From: Neoarius graeffei
Lineage: Eukaryota; Chordata; Actinopteri; Siluriformes; Ariidae
Direction: 5' to 3'
NCBI RefSeq assembly: GCF_027579695.1
Contig: NC_083579.1
Span: 71,409,371 to 71,473,370 of the forward strand
Length of the DNA stretch: 64,000 nt
Shown here: one piece after another, positions 22,001-34,000 of the stretch
Layout: each line of letters opens with the position of its first letter
Numbering within the stretch: position 1 is the stretch's first letter
Notes under the pieces: model-generated
Told to the model about the DNA's origin: nothing
The model's database searches: none
Seen by the model: only the letters and a program-made list of their open reading frames with translations
Translations under genes and position numbers: made by a program

Positions 22001-25000
22001 TGCCAGATCAGTCGGCTGGTGGGTTTTCAAAATAATAAACACATGCATGTGTTTTTGTGATAAATCCGTATTATACTGAGCGTATTTCCCACATTAATCA
22101 ATACAACGTACCTGCAGCTTTCAGTTCTTTGGTTTTTTTTTAAATCAAGGCTGAATACTTTCTTCTTTGCCGCTGCCTTTTATTAAATCAAATTTGAGAA
22201 TTTTAATTTGATTTCTTTCAGCGTGACCGCAATGTATGATGGGATATATTGCTTTGGTTAGTGACCATCGGTTGTACACTACTTTTCATGATGCATTGTG
22301 GGATACTTTGAGTGCACTATATCAGGTGTAAATAATCCTCACTAAGGTTTCAGACAGCACTACAAAATGGCGTCCTCACTATTTAGTGCCCTATATAGTG
22401 AGGAGGGAGCGATTTCGGACACAGGGCATGTGATGTAATTATAGCAAAAGTAGATAGCAAATATTAAGTAAGTGTGAAATTCGTGTACTTATTTCTGTCT
22501 CAGGTTACCATTGATAATATAATATAATGACCAAAGTATTACATTTTCAAAATTAAATTTCTAAAACGGGGTGGCACGGTGGTGTAGTGGTTAGCGCTGT
22601 CGCCTCACAGCAAGAAGGTCCTGGGTTTGAGCCCCGGGGCTGATGAGGGCCTTTCTGTGTGGAGTTTGCATGTTCTCCCCGTGTCCGCGTGGGTTTCCTC
22701 CGGGTACTCCGGTTTCCCCCACAGTCCAAAGACATGCAGGTTAGGTTAACTGGTGACTCTAAATTGACCGTAGGTGTGAATGTGAGTGTGAATGGTTGTC
22801 TGTGTCTATATGTCAGCCCTGTGATGACCTGGCGACTTGTCCAGGGTGTACCCCGCCTTTCGCCCGTAGTCAGCTGGGATAGGCTCCAGCTTGCCTGCGA
22901 CCCTGTAGAAGGATAAAGCGGCTAGAGATAATGAGATGAGAATTTCTAAAACGAATGCAAACTAGAACGATTTTCACTTGTGGTCTCAGACTTTTGGACC
23001 CCACTGTATGTCTTTGTACATTTGAAACATGCAGACGTGTCTCTGCCTGCTTTAGTTTCCTCCGATTCTTTATCAGTCAAAGTTCATCTTTTCAACACTG
23101 CCTCTCTGTGTCTCAGCCTCCATAAATATTAATGGTATCTTTCCTTTTTCATGCTTCCTGTTTTGTTTCTTTGCCTTATATTTCTTGCTAGGACTGCCCC
23201 GAGGGTTCCAGAGATTTCCGAGAGGAGCAGTGCTCTCAGTTTGATGGCACTGATTTTCATGGAAAATACTACAAATGGTTAGCGTACTATGGAGGTGTGT
23301 ATGTGACACTCTGTGGCACTCAAGGCTTCACTGTATATACATGGGAGTGAGTTTCATCAAAATTTTGCAGCCATAAAATCTCTCGATTAGTATCTCTAAT
23401 AGTCTCTCAAAGTACTTTCATGCTTATGGGAACTTTGGGTTTTGTTTATTCCCGTCTTGAGAAGTGTAAACCAACTGAGGACATTTTAACTTCTCAAGAG
23501 CCAAAAGACATTCATTGCTGTGGGAATTTGTTTTACTTTGTTCGAATAGCAACTTGAGCTGGAACAGCTGCCTAAGCTGAAGCCCATAAGAAGACAAAAA
23601 AGTCTTTTCCAAATTTCTTCTTCTGCTTTTCCAAGCATAAATATCAGCAATTTGCTCTTGTATTTGCATTTTCTCTTCTCCAGCGGAGAACCAGTGTGAG
23701 CTGAACTGCATCCCCAAAGGAGAGAACTTCTATTTCCGTCACCGGAGCTCGGTAATGGACGGCACACCCTGTCAACCGGGAAAGAGGGATATCTGTGTGG
23801 AAGGAGTGTGCAGGGTGAGCATGGATGACCCAATACCCATTAATAATTCTTCATGATTTGTTTAAGAAGTTATAAGGCATGCTTGTTAAACATGGATAAA
23901 ACAGGTTATAAAGAAATGTGTTTCTTCTTAAATGTATTGAATCTCACACTGAAAATATGAAAGAAATCTAAACTTAAATTGAAGTGAATATGTTCTAAGA
24001 AAATAATCCCTCAGCAAAGTGTAACGCATGGTGTGTTTTCATTTATTACCTCCGCCAAGGAGGTTGTTTTCGGTAGCGTTGGTTTGTTTGTTTGTTGGTT
24101 TGTCTGTTAGCAACATTACGGAAAAAGTTATGAACGGATTGCTCTGAAATTTTTTCCAGAGGTGTGACTGGGCAGAAGTAACAATCCATTAAATTTTGGC
24201 GGTTATCCGGATCACCTTCTGGATCCCGGATTTTTTTAAAGGATTCTTGGCGGAGGTCTACGCTCTCCGAGTGCTTTTCTAGTATTGTACTTTGTTTTTG
24301 TTTTTTTTTAATTTGCCAGAATGTTTGGGAACTCTTAAGTGGTTACCAGTGGAGAATATCACTGAATTATCACTGTTTCACTGGGGTATAAATACGAGGT
24401 GATACAGAGGCCAAATTCCAAATTCGTTATTCATCAACATGGGGAATATTGAAATAGTATTGGCTGGCATTGAGTGGTATATCAGATATATTCCATTCAG
24501 CTAGCATGATATTGAAAGAGTCGAAGATGAGTAGCTGAATGGAATATATATGATAGACCATGAAAAAAAGCCAGCCAATATTATTATTATTATTATTATT
24601 ATTATTCATACACACTCTCTTCATATCAACATTCTCGAAGGCCAGCGCTAGCTTATCCATGAGTTAGCGCTGTCAGAGTGGCAATGAAATCACCTTCCAG
24701 CCGGTGTAGCGTTCATCAGGAGGGTTAGCGAATGTTAATAAAGCAGTCAAGCCAGTGTGATCAAGAGCAAGTAGCACAGGCTAACGACCAAGAAACTAAG
24801 ATTTATGTCTCCAGACTCTTCTTCCACGCTGCTCACAACAGTATTTTTCACTCACACATAAGCATTTAAGTGGCCTAGTGGCTAGCGTGCCCGCCTCTCG
24901 ATCGGGAGATCATAAGTTCTACTCGTGGTTGGATCATACCAAAGACCATCATAAAATGGTACCTACTGCCATCTGGCAAAGCATGCTGCAATAAAGATGT

Positions 25001-28000
25001 GAGTGGGGAGTCAAACTCTTGCGGTTACCAGAGGACTAGCCCCCCATTGTAACCCCAGCTATGTAATATAGGTAAACCTGGCAGCCATGTTTGTGTACAA
25101 ACTGTCACAGTTGCTCACTAGCGCGGAAGTTTTACCTCTCCGCTGTGTCTCTTTTCCAGTTTTTCGATGTCTGTTGGTCTGTTTTTCTCTTGTAAATATG
25201 CATGAAGACTATATAATGAAATTTTGGTAGCCTTTCGGGTGTTCAGCGCATCTTTAGTTTCAGTTTATTTATTTAATGATTAATTATAGCATAGCTAATC
25301 CTAGCAGTAGCACTGGATTAGCCTTATCTTCTCTCTTTCCCGGCGAACAAAGAAATGGTTCTGCGCATGCACAGCAGAAAAGTTTTGTCACTGAATATTC
25401 GCATCAGCGCCGACATGTGACCTCGTGTTGTCTTGACAATGTGCAATATTATAGCAATATTGCATGCTCATTTTCCATTGGGGAGAGTGGCGTAATACAT
25501 GGAAGATAAATGATATGATAACAATATTGCATGCTGTCGAACCAAATGAATTAAACCCGCTAGAAGGGAATAGAATACATGTTTTTATCCCATGGAAGAA
25601 GTGTCCTGTATGTATAATAATAAAGAATATATAAATAAAGTAAGACAAAAGTGTACTGTCCATCTGAAATCAGGCAATGCCTCTGAAATATACATGCCTG
25701 AAAATGGCCAAATCCACTATTAGGGCAATAGTTAAAATGTCGAGAGTACATTTATGAACCTGGCTGGAAGAGGACATATTTTTATTTTGTCTCTAGACAC
25801 AGTGAGAAAGGTTAGAGAGATTAAAATTTCTCCAAGGATCACAGTTGGAGATTTGAAGAAGCATTTTGGAGTCACCAAGTGTCCAAATATACAATTAAAT
25901 AACACCTCTGTGTCTTTTTGTTCACCTAACTACAAACGTAAGTTCCTGAAGTTCACTATACACTACTTATGCTCACTTTGTACACAGCGTCTGGGATGTG
26001 ACAGCATGCTGGATTCTGGGCAGCAAGAGGATGCATGCCTACAGTGTGGAGGGAATGGCCAGTCCTGCCACTTCATCAGGAACACCTTCACCATGCAGGC
26101 TCTACCCAATGGTAACACCCACACGCAACCCTAATCACCAGAGATCTATGGTGGTAAATGCATTAAATGTTTTTTTCTTTATGCCTGTTAGGTTATAATC
26201 AAATGTTCATCATCCCTGTTGGTGCTACCAGCATCCGTATCACTGAGAATGTACCTACTCGTAACTACTTGGGTGAGTGTGTGTGAGAATTTAGCTGTGT
26301 TATGGCAATCACTGTTAACCCTCTGGAGTTCAAGTGGATGGTATTCCTACTGCACATACTGTTTTATAGTTATTGATGTTGAAATGTTGAAAGCTTGCAG
26401 TGAAGAGATTGTGTAGTAGCAGTCCTAGGAATAGAAGCAGCTGCATGAGTAATACTAATAATGTTTGCAGTATTAGTAGTGCTAGAAGCTGTTATATAAG
26501 GGCTGTTTCACAATCAGGGTATACTTTTCAGGTCCACAATAGTCCAAACATCAAACCTATTTGTGTTTCTCTGCTGTCAAAATTTATCTTTAACTGCGCA
26601 GAATTTCAGAGTTACAGGTCATATAGTGGTCAGGTTACTTGTGGTGAGAAGATGGCATATAGTGTACTCGTATTTCTAAAGTTGACCCACGTTCTTATAG
26701 TCCACAAGAGTAAAGTATACGAAGTGAAAAACCTTTGAAATGTATGCGATTTTAAGTACAAATTTTCAAGTCCTGTGCAGCAATGTGTCTACATGGTGGT
26801 ATCTGTAATAATAACTAAAGTGGTGACAATCCTTGTGGTTTTCCGGAGAGGACACTTTTTTGACAGACTCACATTTCAACCACATGTGAAGCTCTGCTGC
26901 AATTTTCTCACATCTGTTTCAAGTCCTGTTTTTTACTGTGCATCAACAGAGTCTTCTGCTTCTAAATTGACAAATATTTTCTTTAAAAAATCATTTGCAA
27001 CCTCATAATATGGTGAGTTTTCCAGAGAGGACATTTTTGACAGACAAAGGATACTCTTGGAGGCACTTAGTTTACAAAAAAAATTTAACTTCTACTTAAA
27101 TATCTTACTATTGTGAATGAAAGTATGATATACATCCCAAAGTAAAACCTAGTTAGTGCTAAAAAAATGCAAATCTGAATTTAACCAGTAAAATCTAAGT
27201 GTCATAATTAAAGTAGAATAAAATGAAATGACTATGTAGCACCTTCACTCAGTTTAAACTTATATGTAACGAGTGGTCTGCTAACGTGGACTAGGTTCGG
27301 TTGAGGGGGAGCAAATTGACAAATTAAATACTGTAAATATATGAACAATTATACAACTCATCTCATCATCTCTAGCCGCTTTATCCTTCTACAGGGTCGC
27401 AGGCAAGCTGGAGCCTATCCCAGCTGACTACGGGCGAAAGGCGGGGTACACCCTGGACAAGTCGCCAGGTCATCACAGGGCTGACACATAGACACAGACA
27501 ACCATTCACACTCACATTCACACCTACGGTCAATTTAGAGTCACCAGTTAACCTAACCTGCATGTCTTTGGACTGTGGGGGAAACCGGAGTACCTGGAGG
27601 AAACCCACGCGGACACGGGGAGAACATGCAAACTCCACACAGAAAGGCCCTCGCCGGCCCCGGGGCTCGAACCCAGGACCTTCTTGCTGTGAGGCGACAG
27701 CGCTAACCACTACACCACCGTGCCGCCCCCAATTATACAACTTTATTAACAAAATTCAGAGTTACAAAATACCTCTGTTCAGCAAGTATCAAAAATTAAC
27801 ACAAATAAAAGAGAGCTCTTTCAAAGTAACAAATAAAATAGAAAAAATGTAATTGCGTGAAAGTGTGACCAATGTTTGCGTAAGAGAGTGAGGTTCCTGG
27901 TTATCTGTATCATGTGGTGTAGACTACGTTGATCTTTAAAATCCAAGGGTCCCAGGTTCTTCAAACCGGTGTACAGAGTTCGCTCAGGATCCAGTGGGAC

Positions 28001-31000
28001 TGAATTGCCATCGAAACTCATCCGTAGAAAAAAAACCCAAACAATCGGAGTTCTCGAGAAACGACCAAAAAAAAAAAATGCTTCAAGCTTCGGAACGGCC
28101 AATAGTGATACAGTCCTGAAAAATAAACCTATTTTCAGTCAATATGCTTCGAAATAACCAAAAGTTTCCACTTTATGTTTCTTTACAGATCAGTATGCTT
28201 CAGCTGCACTTCTCACATGTGTCTTGAATGTATCGGAGAATGAGAAAAAAAAGAAAAAAATCCCCCCTTACAGGAAGTGACATCAAAATAAAAGACTTCC
28301 GGAAAATGTTTACTTTTAACTAGACTACAAGATAATGAAATACAAATAAAATATATGCAATTAAATTTATTTCCTTCTGGTTCCTTCTTAGTTTTTTATT
28401 TATTTTTTTACTTAAAATACTTTGGCACAACTTATATTGGAATTGCCTTTAGTAACCAATTTTAAGGTCGGTTACACCCTCCCCCCTTAAATCACCCTGA
28501 GTCCCTTCATGGGTCTCAATAAAGTTAGATCCTTAAGACTGAATGAGTATCTAGCTCATTATATGAGAGCAAGGCTTTGTTAAATCCCTCTAGCAATGTA
28601 TGGACAAAAGAAATAAGGAGATTGCCTTGCTGAGGATAGTGAAAGTGACATGGAGTGCTCCTAGATCTTTCAGATCTCCTTCCAGGACAATCTTCAACAG
28701 TTTCGTTAAGTACTTCACCTTCATCAGGTACCTCATCGCTTAGCGTGTTCTGTGGTTTAGGTGCTCCAGGGATCTTTCTCTCCCCTTCCTCTCCACTTTG
28801 CCCACTTAGGTTTCCAAAGGCGGAATCATCTTGAAACTCTTCTACCATCTCTGTCAAACAGTCATCAACAGCTTCAGTAGATGCTTTAGGCACAGGTTTA
28901 GTTTCATTTTCAGTAACAACTTCCTTTTCAGCTTCTTCAGCAGGATTTTCCACTTCGGCAACAGGAACAAGTGAGACCTCGTCATCCATAGATGGGACAG
29001 GTAAGTGATCATCGTGATTTTCTGGTCTGGCTGTCTGGACAGCCGTGAAGCCATCCTGACTCTTTGGGATCTCATACACTTTGGTAAATCTTTTGTCAGT
29101 AAGAGGTGGAGGATTTTCTGACCAACAGGATAAGTTGTCATCCTCTGATTCCAAAGTTTCTTCCTCTGATGCTTGAACTGGATTGTTCCTGGTTCTGGGT
29201 CGTCGTACTGCCCTAGTCTCAGTGGACTCTTCTTCCTGCTCTTCAGCCAAAACTCCACAGGGCAGCAGAAGGTCTCTATGTAGAGTGCGGGTTGGACCAT
29301 CTATACCCTCAGTGAGGGTCTATACCCACATACACAGGTAAGTAGTTCACCTGTTTGATCACTCTGTTCACAATAGATTCCCACCAATCGGCCAGTTTAT
29401 GCTTATTCCGTAGCCGCAGGTTTCGAACCAGGACTCGGTCTCCCTCTTCCAGAGCAGACTCCCAGACAGATTTATCAAATCATTTCTTATTCCTGACAGC
29501 AACCTTTTCAGCATTCTTTATGGCGAGTTGATAACTGTCTTTGAGATGAGACTTCAGGTTTCTCACATACTGTGAGTGAGATGTAGACTGAATTCCTCGA
29601 ACTGGCAGTCCAAATGCAATGTCAATGGGTAGCCTGGGTCGTCTCCCAAGCATCAGTTCATATGGGGAGAACCCGGTGACTTCATTTTTTGTGTAGTTAT
29701 ATGCGTGAGTGAGTGGTTTGATAAAGTCACGCCATCTGCCCTTCTCTTTATCTTTCAGTGTTCCCAACATACTTAAGAAGGTCTGGTTGTATCTCTCAAC
29801 AGGATTACCTCTTGGGTGATAAGGACTGGTCCTCACCTTTCGAGTTCCTGTTATTGTACAGAGCTCTTTGATTATGTGTGACTCAAAGTCTCTGCCTTGG
29901 TTGCTATGGAGTCTTTCAGGGAAACCGTAATGTACAAAGAACTGCTCCCACAAACATTTTGCAACTGTATAGGCCTTTTGATCTTTTGTTGGTATAGCTA
30001 CCGCATACTTAGTAAAATGATCAGTAATTACAAGTATGTCTTTGGTGTTTCTGCTGTCAGCTTCTAAAGACAGGAAGTCCATGCATACCAATTCCATCGG
30101 CCTTGTGGTCTGTATATTGACCAGAGGTGCGGCTTTCTCCGGATGATGCTTCCATCTGATGCACCGACCACAGGACTTGACTTTCCTCTCGACATCAGAA
30201 GCCATTTTTGGCCAGTAAAATCTGGACCTATTTGGACCTATCATTTTTGGCCAGTAAAATCTGGACTAAGTCAAGAGTGCGCTCAATTCCAAGATGTCCC
30301 ATGTCATCATGGAGACTTCTGAGTACAGTCGATCTTAACTCTTTAGGTAGCACAAGCTGACAAACAGGTTGGGAGTCACATTGCCAGTTTCTGTACAAGA
30401 CACCACTTTTTAGTTCCAAACGACTCCATTCTTTAGCCATTAGTCTGAGGTCAGGAGAGGCAACCATAAGATGAGGTGTGACTTGTTCACCAGATTGCAT
30501 CAGGGAGATGACTTGACCTACGACGGAATCAGCCTTCTGGTGTCTCCTAAGCTCATTCTCAGAAAACATGGGGATTGTTACTTGTCCATCCAGACAATCA
30601 TTTTCTTCAAAAACATCTGGCATGGCTTCAGGATGGACTATGAAAGATTCGACCAACGTCATGGGCTGGGTGTCTTGGTAAGTATGATAGAGGAAATGTT
30701 TGTGACAGGCAGCGGAAACCACATCAGCAGGTAGGTCTGCAAGGTTGAATGACGATGACAGGTGATGAGATGTGAATTGCTCAATTCTCTGACTTTCTTC
30801 CAGTGATACAGGGTCACCTATCACTTCACCTTGAAGGTGTCGAGAAAGTCCATCAGCATCTTGATTTTGCTTTCCCGGTCTGTACTTTATATTGAAGGAG
30901 AATGTTGAAAGAGCAGCTAACCAACGGTAGCTTGCTGCATCCAATTTTGCTGAGGTAAGAATGTAAGTTAAGGGCTTTTTGTTGGTTATGACAGTGAAAG

Positions 31001-34000
31001 TGTTTCCATAAAGGTAATCATTAAATTTTTCGACAATAGCCCACTTTAAGGCTAAAAATTCCAATTTGTGCGCAGGATATTGTGATTCGCTATGTGACAG
31101 TCCTCGACTAGCATAGGCAATAACACAGCTTTGACTGTCTTGCTCTTGATAGAGAACTGCTCCCAGTCCAGTGGTGCTGGCATCTGTGTGGAGCACAAAG
31201 GGCAACTTTTGATCAGCAAACCCAAGGACTGGAGATGATGTCAGTTTCTCAATGAGGGTTTCGAACGCCTGCTGACAAGAAGGGGTCCAGCGGTCTGCAA
31301 AAGGTTCTTTGGGATGGAAATATTTTCCCCCGCTGCTTGTCTTGTGCTTATGCCCTTTACGTATAGGTGGGTATCCGGCGGTGAGGGCATTCAGTGGTTT
31401 CACAACCTTAGAATACTCCTTGACAAAACGGCGTTAATACCCGGAAAAACCTAAGAAAGACTGAAGTTCTTTAAGATTTTTAGGCACTGGCCAGGTGGTT
31501 ATTTTTAGGCACTGGCCAGGTGGCTCTTATCTTCTCAGGATCAGTGTGAACTCCATTCCTTGAGACGATATGTCCCAGATAGCGGACAGAGGTCTGGAAG
31601 AATTTACACTTCTCTGGGGATAATTTGAGCCCGTTCTCCCTAAGTCGGTTCAGTACATTGATCAGTCTAGTTTCATGCTCCTCTAAAGAACTAGAGAATA
31701 CAATCAGGTTATCTATAAACACTAACACCTCTTTCAAGTTAATGTCTCCCAAACACTTCTCCATTAGTCTTTGAAAGGTGCTGGGGGCATTAGTTAATCC
31801 CTGGGGCATACGATTAAATTCCCAAAACCCAAATGGACAAACAAAAGCAGTTTTGGCTTTATCTGACTCATCCATCTCGATTTGGTAATATCCGGATTTT
31901 AGATCCATGACTGAAAACCATTTAGATCTGGAGAATGCAGAAAATGTTTCCTCCACATTTGGCAGTGCGTAGGCATCTCTGATGGTTTGGTTGTTTAATT
32001 TCTGGTAATCCACACACAGTCTGACATCTCCACTCTTTTTCCTGACGACAGCGAAAGGGGATGAGAATGGAGATTCAGACTCCTGTATGACACCAGCTTC
32101 AAGGAGGGTTTGAAGGTGCTTTCAAACTGCTTCGTAGTCCTGGGGGTGTATGGGCCTAGACCGCTGTTTGAATGGCGTTTCATCTTTGAGCTTGATACAA
32201 TGTTTCACTCTAGTTACATGACCAAAATCTAAGTCATGATGGGCAAATACGTCAGAGAACTGATTTATTTTCTGCGTGATTCTGTCCTTCCAGGACTCTG
32301 GTAGTGGAGAATCACCAAAGTCAAACACCAAGTCAGAGCTTTCAGCTGAACCCGACTGCTGGGAGGATAACTAACAACACTTAACCATTTTAGGCTGATT
32401 AAGGTCTGAAGAGGGATTGTAAATGATCTCATGGGGAACAGTCAGCTCAGCAATGACAGAGTTTGTGGGTAGAGTGATGTCATGATCCATTTCATTCCTG
32501 ACCCAAACAGGTAATTTGTAAGGGTGCTGTAATGGCAAAGTGACAAGGCAAGTATCCACAAAGATTCCACCTGGCAAGGATGAAGATGTTTGTTCGATCA
32601 GAGCACATCTCTCAGCAGTGATTTTGTTTGTGCTCACATAACTTTCAAGAGGAACCTTACATCCAGCAGGAATAACTTCTGGTTTCTTCCCTTTCATCAT
32701 TAGCATACCAATGTGTCTACTGGCATGCTGCTTCTGCCGAAGTGCCAGCATTCTGAGGACTTGCGCATAACCAAGCAAAGCTGAAGTTAAATTGGAAGTC
32801 TTTGATCCACAGTGCTCATCATATAACATGCCAAGTGTATTGGTGCCAATCAGGACGGGTATGTCCTCTCTGGAGTGAATATCAGGGATGACTAAAGCCA
32901 AAGTAAGTATTTCAGGCTCAGATTCTATGAACTCTTTGGGAAAAGCTATATTAAGTTCTACATATCCTAAGTATGGGACAAACTGTCCGTTAGCTCCCTC
33001 AACCTCAAGGAGATGGTTCATGGAGTTAATGGGCTGGTGCGACAAGTGGTTTATGTAGAACGACCAAGATACTGTGGTCACCTGAGAGCCTGTATCAAAT
33101 AAACTGTTGCAGTTCACCCCAGAAACAGTGACATTAGCAGTGCACTTATGACCAATAAGCCCTATTGGTAGACTGCTCTGACGCTCTGAACCTGCATAGC
33201 TAATTTGTGCTTTAGTCTTTGCTGTTGGTGTGGGACAAGGGGTTTTATTAGTTTCTGTTTGTCCCACAACAGAAACTAATTTTGGTTTAAATGGGCAGAA
33301 TCTGAAACACCATTGACTTTGTCCCAGGCCCGCTGCTTCTCCCCCAGTTCTTTCCGTTTCACATCAACAAGCGTTGAATTTAACTGGCCACTGCATGCAG
33401 ATGAAATGTGGCCGTCTTCTCCACAATTGAAACAATACCATGGTTTCGGTCTTTTGGGCGCCTTCTCCCCATGGGCGGGTACTACTTTGTCAGTGTTAGT
33501 CTTGGTCTCAATTCTGTTGACTTGTTTCTTTTTAGCAGCATCCTTTGACGGGGAAGCTGTCAGGGATGCAAGCTGAGCTTTAAGTTGAGCAATCTCTTTC
33601 TTCATTTGTTTGGCACCAGCAGATAGTGTTTCTGTGGGCTGATTGTCCATGTGAAGCTCATCTACACTGCAAATCACACACATGGTGGGTTTTAGACTGG
33701 GCTTTGGTCCTTGAAATGCCCAAGTGCTGCGACATTCGGCTAGATTTGGCAACTAGTCTATCCTCTTCAGTCCTCAGTAGGAGCAACAGATCAGGGAAGG
33801 AAGGTGGAGCATTCCTTTTATGCTCTAACTGGTGATTAGTGATCAGGTGGTTATTCCAGCAACCTTTACAGAATTGCTTCAATAACTGGTGGTCAAAGTC
33901 ACTTGCTACAGAGCCTCTTCTTCGCACAACAAGGTTAAGGGCCGTTTGTAGTCGGCTCAAGTAAGACGAGGGCTTCTCACCAGCATCCTCATGGGTGCTA

